Under the pieces are notes generated by a model. The model made no database searches. It was not told where the DNA came from and saw nothing but the letters and a program-made list of their open reading frames with translations. From NCBI GenBank assembly GCA_013154385.1, contig JAADCO010000115.1, forward strand, positions 1 through 5,385: a DNA stretch of 5,385 nucleotides. Reading direction: 5' to 3'. Source of the DNA: Thermodesulfobacteriota bacterium. GTDB taxonomy: Bacteria; Desulfobacterota; Thermodesulfobacteria; Thermodesulfobacteriales; Thermodesulfatatoraceae. Of the stretch, positions 1 through 5,385 are shown piece by piece. Every line of letters begins with the position of its first letter. The stretch's first letter is position 1. The position numbers were made by a program, and so were the translations under genes.

Positions 1-975
1 CCGCAGGAGATCTACAGCCGCCTGGCGCGCGTGATCAAAAAGAAGTTCGACTTTTCGAACTTCGTCATCTTCGAGGTTTCCAATAATCAAAACCGTGTCG
101 AACCCGTGGTGGTGGAGCCACCCTGTCTGCTTGAGGAGAGCTGTTACCAGGAAATAGAGGGGAGGCCGACTCTCTGCCGGGTGTTCAGGCAGGCCGTCAA
201 GGCCTCCTCCCTACATTTCACCGAGACGTGCGAGTACTTTCGCGATCCGGACCTGAACTATCTCTGTCTGCCCCTCTATACCGGCGGGCACGTGATCGGC
301 ATCATCCACTTTCTCCTGCCCATCACCTTCCGCCTGGAGGAAAAGTACCGCACCATCCTCAACCGCATCGAGGCCTATCTCCAGGAAGCCGCGCCGGTGC
401 TCGAGGCCAAGCGCTTTGCGCAGAGCCTGCGGGAGATCTCCCTGCGGGACACCCTGACCGGGCTCTACAACCGGCGCATTCTCGACGACCTGGTGCCCCA
501 GGTGGCCGCCGGTGTGGCGCGCCGCGGAAGCATCATGGGCGTTCTCATGATCGACATTGACCATTTCAAGGTCATCAACGACACCTACGGCCACTCTTTC
601 GGCGACCGCATCATCAAGTCCGTGGCCAGCATGATTCAGGACGAACTGCGCACGAGCGACCTGGCCATCCGTTTCGGGGGAGAGGAGTTCCTCTGTCTCC
701 TGGTGGACGTGGAACCGGGGATGAGTCTTTCCGTGGCCGAGAGGATCCGCCAGAAGATCGAGTCCAATTCCTTCGTCTACGAGGGCCGGATCGCCGTGGT
801 CACGGTTTCCATCGGTGTGGCGGAGTTTCCCATTGACGACCGCAACCTCTGGAACGTGATCACCTTTGCCGACCTCGCCCTGTATCAGGCCAAGAGGCAG
901 GGGCGCAACCAGACCGTGCGCTTCGAACGGGAGTTCCTGGTGGAAAATCCTAGAGCTTCAAGAAGAAAAGTTTGA
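1..975 (+). CDS. GAF-like sensor / GGDEF diguanylate cyclase (5' end outside window)
   Basis: Predicted diguanylate cyclase making the second messenger c-di-GMP from two GTP. The frame is open from base 1 (PQEIYSRLAR precedes a GTG at 31), and those residues look like part of the domain, so the true start is probably upstream. Residues below are numbered from the GTG at 31. About 1-125 resembles a GAF sensor domain (FSNFVIFEV; YLCLPLYTGGHVIGIIHF) with cysteines at 32, 38, 49, 67 and 79. A short linker helix leads to the GGDEF domain: DTLTGLYNRR (140-149), metal-binding segment MIDIDHFKVINDTYGH (173-188), active-site GGEEF (216-220) and the late segment VSIGVAEFP. An RxxD inhibitory site (RTSD, 207-210) sits exactly five residues before GGEEF, so product feedback inhibition is expected. 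No membrane segment is seen in the visible part. The gene converges on the mla operon and overlaps its last gene by 26 bases. The enzymatic call is firm; the sensed signal is unknown. Confidence 0.93.
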   Translation, partial: PQEIYSRLARVIKKKFDFSNFVIFEVSNNQNRVEPVVVEPPCLLEESCYQEIEGRPTLCRVFRQAVKASSLHFTETCEYFRDPDLNYLCLPLYTGGHVIGIIHFLLPITFRLEEKYRTILNRIEAYLQEAAPVLEAKRFAQSLREISLRDTLTGLYNRRILDDLVPQVAAGVARRGSIMGVLMIDIDHFKVINDTYGHSFGDRIIKSVASMIQDELRTSDLAIRFGGEEFLCLLVDVEPGMSLSVAERIRQKIESNSFVYEGRIAVVTVSIGVAEFPIDDRNLWNVITFADLALYQAKRQGRNQTVRFEREFLVENPRASRRKV

Positions 976-2365
976 GGAAGAAGCCCTTTTCATCCTTCCC
1001 GCAACCCAGCAACCCGTGCAGCAGGTTGACCTGCCAGTTTTCCTTCTTGCGGTGGATCTGGAGCAGGAAGGCGAAGTCCACGAAGTCTTCCTCGTCGCTG
1101 TGGTCGTGCCGATAGAGCCCCCAGAACCACTTGGAGCGGGTGAAACCGTTGGGGTCCTGGATGTATTCGTAGAGCCTCAGGAAGGGCGCGTAGTTGCGGT
1201 CTATGCCCTCGGAATGGAAGGGAATGATGGCCGGAAAGTAGAAGACCTCGAACCCGTCGGCGCGTTTGATCTTCTCGCCCAGCGGCCAGACCCGATGGGC
1301 CTCGTATTGCAGCTTTCCGGTCTCGTCCCAGACCTTTTCGAACTTGGTGAGGAGATAGAAGCGCCGGACCTCGCGGCGATAAACGCGGCCTTTGTATCTG
1401 ACCTCTTCCCGCTGGTACTTGTAGAGGGGCCAGAGGAAGAAGTGGGAATAGGTGTTCTCGCGCCGCTCGTAGCCGATAAGCGGCCAGAGCTTCCTTTCGC
1501 GATAGGGGGTCTTCTTGCTTTCCCCGTAGCGGAAGAAAGGCCAGGGGAGATCCAGGGTCAGCGTGTCGTTTTGATGCTGGCGAAAATAGCGGAAAAACGG
1601 CCAGAGGAAGGTGGTGTGTTCGTGCACGTCGCTCTTCTCGCTGATGAAGAGGGGAAAGACCATCTCCCGCACCGTGGGATGGGTGGCCAGGTTGAACTTT
1701 TCGTACCAGAAGATGGGCCAGAGCAGGAAGCGCCGGTCGTAGATGCCGGGTTTGGCCCGGTGCCCGTAGATGGGCCAGAACTTGCGCTGATAGAACGTCG
1801 GGCCGTCCGAACGATTGTAGATGGGCCAGAACCAGGTGCTCGAGCGGTTGCCGTGCCAGCGGGAGGTCACCCTGATCGGCCAGAGGACGAACTTCGTCTC
1901 GTCCTTGCCGTTCCAGTCGAGCAGGCGTCCGTAGAAGGGGAAAACGCCCCAGTACTTTTCTCCTTCCTCCGAGCGCCCCCAGAAGAAGAGGAAGAAGGCG
2001 TGGTGGTTCTTCTCGTTTTCCTTGTCGCGGTTGTGGGAGAAGAGGGGCACGAAGCGGGAGCGCGTGTAGTCCTCGCACTCCTGATGATGCCCAAGGGGGC
2101 TCAGATAGTAGACGTGGTTGCAGTCCTCGGGCCGATCCACCGTGGAGACGAAGGGCCTGAAGGAAGTCCCGTTTTCAAGCGGGCTTCGATAGCGGTAGAA
2201 GAAGGGCCCGAGGACCTCGAGTTCGCGCACCTGGCGGTCGGTCGAGGTCTGGTAGAAGAAAAAGGGCCAGAAGTTCAGGCGGATGCGCCCTTTTTCTTCC
2301 GCGCGCCCCGAAGACAGGACCGCCAGCAAACACAGAAATCCCAACAACAAACTGCGAAGAAACAT
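950..2365 (-). CDS. Exported WP-aromatic repeat protein at the end of the mla operon, function unknown
   Basis: I do not recognise a named family. The 471-residue product starts with a clear signal peptide (MFLRSLLLGFLCLLAVLSSGRA, cleavage likely after the GRA, residues 20-22; no lipobox), so it is periplasmic or outer-membrane. From about residue 160 to 315 a motif of the form hydrophobic-W-P-[ILF]-aromatic-x-[YW] recurs, with the Trp (or Phe) at 162, 180, 197, 216, 237, 255, 275, 294 and 312. Looser copies lie at 33 and 360. Spacers are rich in K, R, E and D, as in turns between beta strands. There are no internal membrane helices. The ATG follows the mlaD stop by one base (TAGGATG), which argues for translational coupling and co-function. 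The next GGAGG is 17 nt upstream of the ATG, too far for a normal ribosome site. The C-terminus is a doubled FFLKL. A beta-rich outer-membrane or periplasmic partner of the MlaEFD transporter is inference. An antisense frame is also open over this region, but it has no coding signals. Confidence 0.85.
   Translation of the reverse strand: MFLRSLLLGFLCLLAVLSSGRAEEKGRIRLNFWPFFFYQTSTDRQVRELEVLGPFFYRYRSPLENGTSFRPFVSTVDRPEDCNHVYYLSPLGHHQECEDYTRSRFVPLFSHNRDKENEKNHHAFFLFFWGRSEEGEKYWGVFPFYGRLLDWNGKDETKFVLWPIRVTSRWHGNRSSTWFWPIYNRSDGPTFYQRKFWPIYGHRAKPGIYDRRFLLWPIFWYEKFNLATHPTVREMVFPLFISEKSDVHEHTTFLWPFFRYFRQHQNDTLTLDLPWPFFRYGESKKTPYRERKLWPLIGYERRENTYSHFFLWPLYKYQREEVRYKGRVYRREVRRFYLLTKFEKVWDETGKLQYEAHRVWPLGEKIKRADGFEVFYFPAIIPFHSEGIDRNYAPFLRLYEYIQDPNGFTRSKWFWGLYRHDHSDEEDFVDFAFLLQIHRKKENWQVNLLHGLLGCGKDEKGFFLKLFFLKL
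953..982 (-). repeat. Tandem 15-bp duplication encoding FFLKL-FFLKL at the C-terminus
   Basis: The last ten residues of the exported repeat protein are FFLKL twice. The two 15-base copies (982-968 and 967-953) differ at four positions, and every difference is synonymous (Leu CTC/TTG, Lys AAA/AAG, Leu CTT/CTC). The second copy and part of the first lie in the 26-base overlap with the end of the convergent diguanylate cyclase gene. Confidence 0.75.
1427..1882 (-). repeat. Run of nine WP-aromatic protein repeats (17-21 residue period)
   Basis: Within the exported protein, nine units carry [LFWP]-[WF]-P-[ILF] followed by aromatic and basic residues, such as LWPFFRY, PWPFFRY, LWPLIGY and LWPLYKY. 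Trp-to-Trp (or Phe) spacing is 18, 17, 19, 21, 18, 20, 19 and 18 residues. On the plus strand this appears as GGCCA (reverse complement TGGCC, a Trp codon plus the start of a Pro codon) recurring about every 51-63 bases. The units are diverged between anchors, so this is an old protein repeat rather than a recent DNA duplication. Confidence 0.8.
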
Positions 2366-2366
2366 C

Positions 2367-3449
2367 CTACTGAAGAACCAGCCCTCCGATGGTGCCCAGG
2401 ATGGTGACGGGCATCTGTTCCTGCACGCCGCTGGCCGCCTGATTCACGCTCTGAAGGGTCTTCTTGGCCTCGAAATAGAGCTCGTCGTCGTTGATGAGCT
2501 TGCCGAGCGTGCCCTCGCCCTTTTCGATCTTCTCGGTGATCTTTCGGAGAGAGGCCACGGTCTGGCTCAGGTTTTCGTAGAGCTCGTCGTCGGAAAGGAG
2601 CTTGCCGAGCGTGCCTTCTCCCTTTTCCACCCTCTGGATGAGCTCGTCCAGGGTGCTGGTGGCGTGGCTGATGTTCTTGAAGGCCGTCTTGATCTCGTTG
2701 TAGAGCTCTTCGTCGTTGATCAGGCGTCCCAGGGTCCCCTGGTTGCTGTTGAGCTTTTTGAAGATCTTGTTGAGGTTGATGGACGCCTCGTTCATGTTGA
2801 TGGAAAGGGAGTCGAGCCGCTTGTAGAGGGTTTCGTCCGTGAGGAGCTTGCCGAGCGTGCCCTTGCCCTGAACCAGCATGTCACCCACCTGCTTGAAGGC
2901 CGCCGCGGCCTTGCTCAGGTTGGCGATCATCTCCCGGAGGTTCTTCTTCCCGGTATCCGAAGCCAGGACCTCCCGCAGGGTGGCGGTGATGTGCCTGATG
3001 TCCTGGAGTGCCGGGCCGACTTCGGCCAGGATCTCGTCAAGGTCCACCGGGGAGACCGTGCGCGCGATCATGCCCCCGGGCGGGATGTATTCCGGGCTCT
3101 TCCCCTGGCGAATCTCCACGTAGCGGTCTCCGAGGACGCCCTTGGTGCGCACCATGGCCACGGCGTCCTTGGCAATCTTGACGCCCTCGTAGATGTTCAT
3201 GCGCACCCTGGCCTTCCCGTTGTCCGCAAGGCTGATGTCCGCCACGCGCCCGATTTCCACGCCGGCCATCTCCACCCGCGCGCCTTCCACCAGGCCGGAA
3301 ACATCGTCGAAGATGGCCTCCACGGGATAGGTCTTCTTGGTGGTGATGCTCTCCTCGCCGAGCTTTAAGCTCATGTAGGTGAGAAGAGCCAGGGCGATGA
3401 GGACGAAGATGCCGACTTTTATCTCTGTTCCGGTGTTGGACTTCTTCAT
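2367..3449 (-). CDS. mlaD: MlaD-type MCE-domain lipid-transport protein with extended repeat C-terminus
   Basis: Substrate-binding subunit of an MlaFED-type ABC transporter, anchored in the inner membrane and projecting into the periplasm; family members form hexameric rings that pass lipid. Residues 1-9 are basic/polar, about 10-30 form one membrane helix (KVGIFVLIALALLTYMSLKL), and about 40-116 are the MCE domain (DVSGLVEGARVEMAGVEIG; TKGVLGDRYVEI). The sequence IPPGGMI near 122-128 and SPVDLDEIL follow, as is common in this family. From about 137 to 345 the protein is mostly predicted helix with four GTLGKL...LY repeats. It ends in a hydrophobic LGTIGGLVLQ. At 360 residues it is about twice E. 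coli MlaD (183). AGGAGG sits 5 nt before the ATG, overlapping the mlaF stop. It lies between mlaF and the exported repeat protein gene. The MCE assignment is firm; the carried lipid is not determined by sequence. Confidence 0.95.
   Translation of the reverse strand: MKKSNTGTEIKVGIFVLIALALLTYMSLKLGEESITTKKTYPVEAIFDDVSGLVEGARVEMAGVEIGRVADISLADNGKARVRMNIYEGVKIAKDAVAMVRTKGVLGDRYVEIRQGKSPEYIPPGGMIARTVSPVDLDEILAEVGPALQDIRHITATLREVLASDTGKKNLREMIANLSKAAAAFKQVGDMLVQGKGTLGKLLTDETLYKRLDSLSINMNEASINLNKIFKKLNSNQGTLGRLINDEELYNEIKTAFKNISHATSTLDELIQRVEKGEGTLGKLLSDDELYENLSQTVASLRKITEKIEKGEGTLGKLINDDELYFEAKKTLQSVNQAASGVQEQMPVTILGTIGGLVLQ
2475..2867 (-). repeat. Four GxGTLGKLLxDxxLY repeats in the MlaD C-terminal region
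   Basis: Copies lie at MlaD residues 195-209 (bases 2823-2867), 236-250 (2700-2744), 277-291 (2577-2621) and 311-325 (2475-2519). Sequences include GEGTLGKLLSDDELY and GEGTLGKLINDDELY. The conserved Gly before Thr falls at 197, 238, 279 and 313, giving periods of 41, 41 and 34 residues, with a helical linker between copies. At DNA level, GAGCTTGCCGAGCGTGCC on the plus strand is shared exactly by three copies. The second copy (NQGTLGRLINDEELY) is the most diverged. Confidence 0.88.
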
Positions 3450-3454
3450 GACAG

Positions 3455-3460
3455 CCTCCT
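3455..3460 (-). promoter_or_regulatory. Ribosome binding site of mlaD (AGGAGG)
   Basis: A perfect AGGAGG on the minus strand stands 5 nt before the mlaD ATG and overlaps the last base of the mlaF TAA stop (TAAGGAGG). It fixes the mlaD start and indicates strong initiation coupled to mlaF translation. Confidence 0.85.
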
Positions 3461-4200
3461 TACAAGGACGGACATTTTAAGGCCCGCAGAAACTCCTGGA
3501 CGAAGGGGTGTTTCGATTCCTTTATTTTTTCGGGGGGTCCTTCTTCAATGATAACGCCTTCGTGGAGAAAGGCGATCTTGTCCGCAGCCGCAAAGGCCAC
3601 GGGAATATCGTGACTGATCACCACACAGGTGAGGTTGTGGCTCTCTTTGGTTTCCTTGATGAGCTGGGCGATGCTCATCTGCATGATGGGGTCGAGGCCG
3701 GTGGTGGGCTCGTCGAAGAGGACGACCTCGGGATCCAGGGCCAGGGCCCTGGCCAGCGCCGCCCGCTTCTTCATGCCCCCGGAAAGCTCGGAAGGCATCT
3801 TGTCTATGTCCTTGAGGAGCCCCACCTGAGCGAGCTTGGCCCGCACGCGCGCCCAGATCTCTTCCTCCGAGAGCTTGGTGTGCTCGCGCAGGGGGAAGGC
3901 CACGTTTTCCCCCACGGTCATGGAATCGAAGAGCGCGCCTTCCTGGAAGAGCATGCCGAAGCGTTTCCTTATCTCGGCCAGCTCCTTCTCGCTCATGGTG
4001 GTGATGTCCTTTCCGTCAATAAGGATCTGGCCGGAATCCGGTTCGAGAAGGCCAATGATGTGCTTGAGGAGGACGCTCTTTCCCGTGCCGCTTCGCCCCA
4101 TGATGAAGGTGATCTTGCCTTCCGGGATGTCCAGGTTCACCCCTCGCAGGACTTCCTGGTCACCAAAGCGTTTGTGTAGGTCTACGATCTTGATCATCAT
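3460..4200 (-). CDS. mlaF: MlaF-type ABC transporter ATP-binding protein
   Basis: Cytoplasmic ATPase that powers the MlaE permease in phospholipid transport between the inner and outer membranes. All nucleotide-binding motifs are intact: Walker A GRSGTGKS (35-42), Q-loop Q86 in LFQEGALFDSMTVGENVAFP, signature LSGGMKKRAALARAL (139-153), Walker B with catalytic Glu in VVLFDEPTTGLDP (159-171, E164) and H-loop His197 in VISHDIP. The FQEGALFDSMTVGENVAFPL stretch and the signature with Met-Lys-Lys-Arg are typical of the Mla/Ttg2A branch rather than generic importers. At 246 residues it is close to the usual family length (about 250-270). Two ATGs occur in tandem at the start (MMIK). GAGG, overlapping the mlaE TAG stop, lies 9 nt before the first. 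The gap from mlaE is 12 nt and to mlaD 10 nt, so all three are read from one transcript. Confidence 0.96.
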   Translation of the reverse strand: MMIKIVDLHKRFGDQEVLRGVNLDIPEGKITFIMGRSGTGKSVLLKHIIGLLEPDSGQILIDGKDITTMSEKELAEIRKRFGMLFQEGALFDSMTVGENVAFPLREHTKLSEEEIWARVRAKLAQVGLLKDIDKMPSELSGGMKKRAALARALALDPEVVLFDEPTTGLDPIMQMSIAQLIKETKESHNLTCVVISHDIPVAFAAADKIAFLHEGVIIEEGPPEKIKESKHPFVQEFLRALKCPSL

Positions 4201-4209
4201 CGGTTCAAG

Positions 4210-4213
4210 CCTC
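4210..4213 (-). promoter_or_regulatory. Ribosome binding site of mlaF (GAGG)
   Basis: A short GAGG on the minus strand lies 9 nt before the first mlaF ATG and shares a base with the mlaE stop codon (TAGAGG). It is weaker than the sites of mlaD and mlaE, so mlaF translation probably depends on ribosomes ending mlaE. Confidence 0.5.
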
Positions 4214-4986
4214 TACTTGAAGAGAAGAGAGGTCAGGATGTAATCGCCCGCCAGGATGGTGATGGAGGAGATGACCACGGCTTCCGTGGTGGCCTGGCCC
4301 ACACCCTCTGCGCCTCTCCGTGCGTGATAACCCTTGTAGCAACCTATGAGGGTCAGCAACCCGCCGAAGACGAAGGCCTTGTAGAGACCGTTCAGGATGT
4401 CGGAGAGCTCGACGAGTTCCTTCATCTTGGCGATGAAGATTCCCTGGTCGATGTGGAGGAGGATCACCCCCACGAAGTAGCCGCCGGCAATGCCGATGAC
4501 GTCGGCGAGCACGGTGAGCAGGGGCACCGTGATGACCCCGGCCCAGAACCGCGGCACGACCAAATAGTGAATGGGGTTGACCGCCATGACCGTGAGCGCG
4601 TCTATCTGCTCGGTGACCCGCATGGTGCCTATTTCCGCGGCGATGGCCGAGCCTGCCCGCGCGGTGACCATGAGCCCGGTGAGCACCGGCCCGAGCTCCC
4701 GTACCAAGGAGAGGGCCACCGTGGCTCCGAGGAGGGTCTCCCCGCCGAACTTCCTGAAGCCGTAATAGCCCTGTAGGGCAAGCACCATGCCGGAAAAAAG
4801 CCCCGTGAGGAGGACCACCACCGTGGAGTTCACGCCGATGAACTCCATCTGCTTGAGGAAGAGGCGCAACCGATAGGGGGGACGGAAGGTCAGAACGAGG
4901 ACCTGGAAGAACATGAGCGCCATGCCCCCCATTTCTCTCACCAAGGTGATGGTGGCCCGACCTATGGATGCAATGGGATTGAACAC
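4213..4986 (-). CDS. mlaE: MlaE-type ABC transporter permease
   Basis: Inner-membrane permease of the MlaFED lipid transporter; it pairs with MlaF in the cytoplasm and carries the MlaD ring on its periplasmic side. The protein has 257 residues, the usual size (about 260). An N-terminal amphipathic stretch precedes hydrophobic segments at about 52-72, 86-110, 148-178, 203-218 and 233-255. The family core RELGPVLTGLMVTARAGSAI with AEIGTMRVTEQIDAL (96-131) is intact, as are GCYKGY (215-220) and GAEGVGQATTEAVV (225-238) near the C-terminus. The start is GTG, chosen because GGGAGG lies 5 nt before it and the protein then begins at a family-like position. It is the first gene of the operon and follows the methylthiotransferase end after a 97-nt spacer. 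No MlaB-type STAS gene adjoins it. Confidence 0.96.
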   Translation of the reverse strand: MFNPIASIGRATITLVREMGGMALMFFQVLVLTFRPPYRLRLFLKQMEFIGVNSTVVVLLTGLFSGMVLALQGYYGFRKFGGETLLGATVALSLVRELGPVLTGLMVTARAGSAIAAEIGTMRVTEQIDALTVMAVNPIHYLVVPRFWAGVITVPLLTVLADVIGIAGGYFVGVILLHIDQGIFIAKMKELVELSDILNGLYKAFVFGGLLTLIGCYKGYHARRGAEGVGQATTEAVVISSITILAGDYILTSLLFK

Positions 4987-5083
4987 CTAAACCTCCCAAA
5001 TTTTTGCTGTTACAACTGTAGGACGATTTTTTGAAAGTGGAAGATCCTCGATTCCAAAAACTTTGCCGTCTCCCGAGGGGGCC
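4987..5083 (-). promoter_or_regulatory. Spacer before mlaE, candidate promoter region of the mla operon
   Basis: These 97 bases between the methylthiotransferase stop and the mlaE start are visibly richer in A/T (about 4998-5060) than the coding DNA on each side, as expected of a promoter. On the minus strand TTTCAA (5036-5031) and TGTAAC (5014-5009), 16 nt apart, are a weak -35/-10 candidate, matching the sigma-70 consensus at 3 and 4 of 6 bases. A small palindrome TACA-AC-TGTA (5011-5020) overlaps the would-be -10. None of these is strong. Read-through from the upstream gene is equally possible, because no convincing terminator is seen. Confidence 0.3.
4992..4997 (-). promoter_or_regulatory. 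Ribosome binding site of mlaE (GGGAGG)
   Basis: GGGAGG on the minus strand lies 5 nt (TTTAG) before a GTG codon and supports that GTG at 4986 as the mlaE start. Confidence 0.8.
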
Positions 5084-5385
5084 TCACGCGACATCCCGCG
5101 CCACTCCGAGGTCCTGTTTCGCGAGAGAGGGGCCCTCCTGAGAAGGGGCCATCCTCCCGTAGAGAAGTTCGTTGACCAGTCGTTCCACTTTAACGGAGAC
5201 TACGCTTCCCTCAAGTCCAGGGGGGCCGGCGAAGTGGACGACGACATAGTTTTCGGAAAGGCCCCGATAGAGCCCCCGCTGCGCGTCGTAGCGTTCGACG
5301 AGCACCTTCAGCGAACGACCGATCTGTTGCGAATAGAAGGCTTTTTTCTTGGCCCGCGAGATTTCCTGGAGCACCCGCGCCCTCT
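5084..5385 (-). CDS. mtaB: C-terminal end of MtaB-type tRNA methylthiotransferase (5' part outside window)
   Basis: Only the last 99 complete codons are present; the frame is open to the window edge, where RARVLQEISRAKKKAFY reads as the usual helix after the radical-SAM core. About residues 20-78 of the visible part form a TRAM RNA-binding domain (IGRSLKVLVERYD; GLYRGLSENYVVVHF; GSVVSVKVERL). The full enzyme family uses two Fe-S clusters and SAM to add a methylthio group to modified A37 of tRNA. The G-x-[ST]-x-N-Y pattern favours MtaB (acting on t6A, giving ms2t6A) over MiaB, which usually has GRT.TN, or RimO. The catalytic Cys motif is outside the window, so the subfamily call rests on the TRAM domain alone. 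The short tail after the TRAM domain (about 20 residues, ending GVARDVA) is unremarkable. It lies 97 nt upstream of mlaE on the same strand. Confidence 0.8.
   Translation of the reverse strand, partial: RARVLQEISRAKKKAFYSQQIGRSLKVLVERYDAQRGLYRGLSENYVVVHFAGPPGLEGSVVSVKVERLVNELLYGRMAPSQEGPSLAKQDLGVARDVA

Noticed and set aside
31..33. GTG at 31 as the true start of the diguanylate cyclase
   Set aside because: No ribosome site is evident at proper spacing, and the frame stays open to base 1 with residues that look like part of the GAF-like domain. A start upstream of the window is more likely.
1427..1882. Regularly spaced GGCCA motifs as a DNA-level element or CRISPR-like array
   Set aside because: Each GGCCA is the complement of a Trp-Pro codon pair in the protein repeat. 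The sequence between is not conserved as a DNA repeat, and spacing varies in whole codons.
866..2407. 513-codon plus-strand open frame across the repeat-protein gene
   Set aside because: Its product is a low-complexity run of E, V, G, P and L with no signal peptide, domain or ribosome site. It mirrors the minus-strand gene codon for codon, while the minus-strand gene has a signal peptide, regular repeats and coupling to mlaD.
2283..3368. Plus-strand frame over mlaD
   Set aside because: Same codon register as mlaD on the other strand. mlaD has a clear MCE domain and an AGGAGG site.
4205..4999. Overlapping minus-strand frame over mlaE starting at ATG 4999
   Set aside because: It is out of frame with mlaE and its translation is rich in H, R and G with no membrane segments. 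mlaE in the neighbouring frame has all family motifs.
5050..5095. Possible terminator after the methylthiotransferase gene
   Set aside because: On the minus strand a GC-rich stretch is followed by AAAGTTTTT, but the only stems I can draw have 3 base pairs or loops of 2 bases, so a stable hairpin is not supported.

Overview
The window looks like a GC-rich Gram-negative chromosome. MlaE/MlaF/MlaD imply an outer membrane and lipid traffic between membranes. The long MlaD with GTLGKL repeats, together with the GAF-GGDEF protein, suggests a deltaproteobacterial (Desulfobacterota-like) host; that placement is inference from protein style, not a database match. Nothing indicates a mobile element, phage, CRISPR array or RNA gene.

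Layout: (1) 1-975, plus strand: 3' part of a diguanylate cyclase with a cysteine-containing GAF-like sensor domain and a GGEEF catalytic domain. (2) 4986 down to 950, minus strand: four tightly packed genes in the order mlaE (permease), mlaF (ATPase), mlaD (MCE substrate-binding protein) and an unrecognised secreted protein built of Trp-Pro/aromatic repeats. The gaps are 12, 10 and 1 nt, so this is almost certainly one operon. (3) 4987-5083: an AT-richer spacer, the only plausible place in the window for an operon promoter. (4) 5084-5385, minus strand: C-terminal TRAM-domain end of a MtaB-type tRNA methylthiotransferase.

MlaE, MlaF and MlaD should form an inner-membrane ABC complex moving phospholipid (or another lipid) between the inner and outer membranes. 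This MlaD is about twice the length of the E. coli protein because of a long helical C-terminus carrying four copies of a GTLGKL...LY motif, suggesting a longer periplasmic structure. No MlaC, MlaB or MlaA is present between or after these genes. In their place the operon ends with a 471-residue exported protein in which a WP-aromatic motif recurs every 17-21 residues. This is the most interesting object here: a candidate periplasmic or outer-membrane partner of the transporter. The last 26 bases of that gene overlap the end of the convergent cyclase gene, so there is no room for an ordinary intergenic terminator between them.
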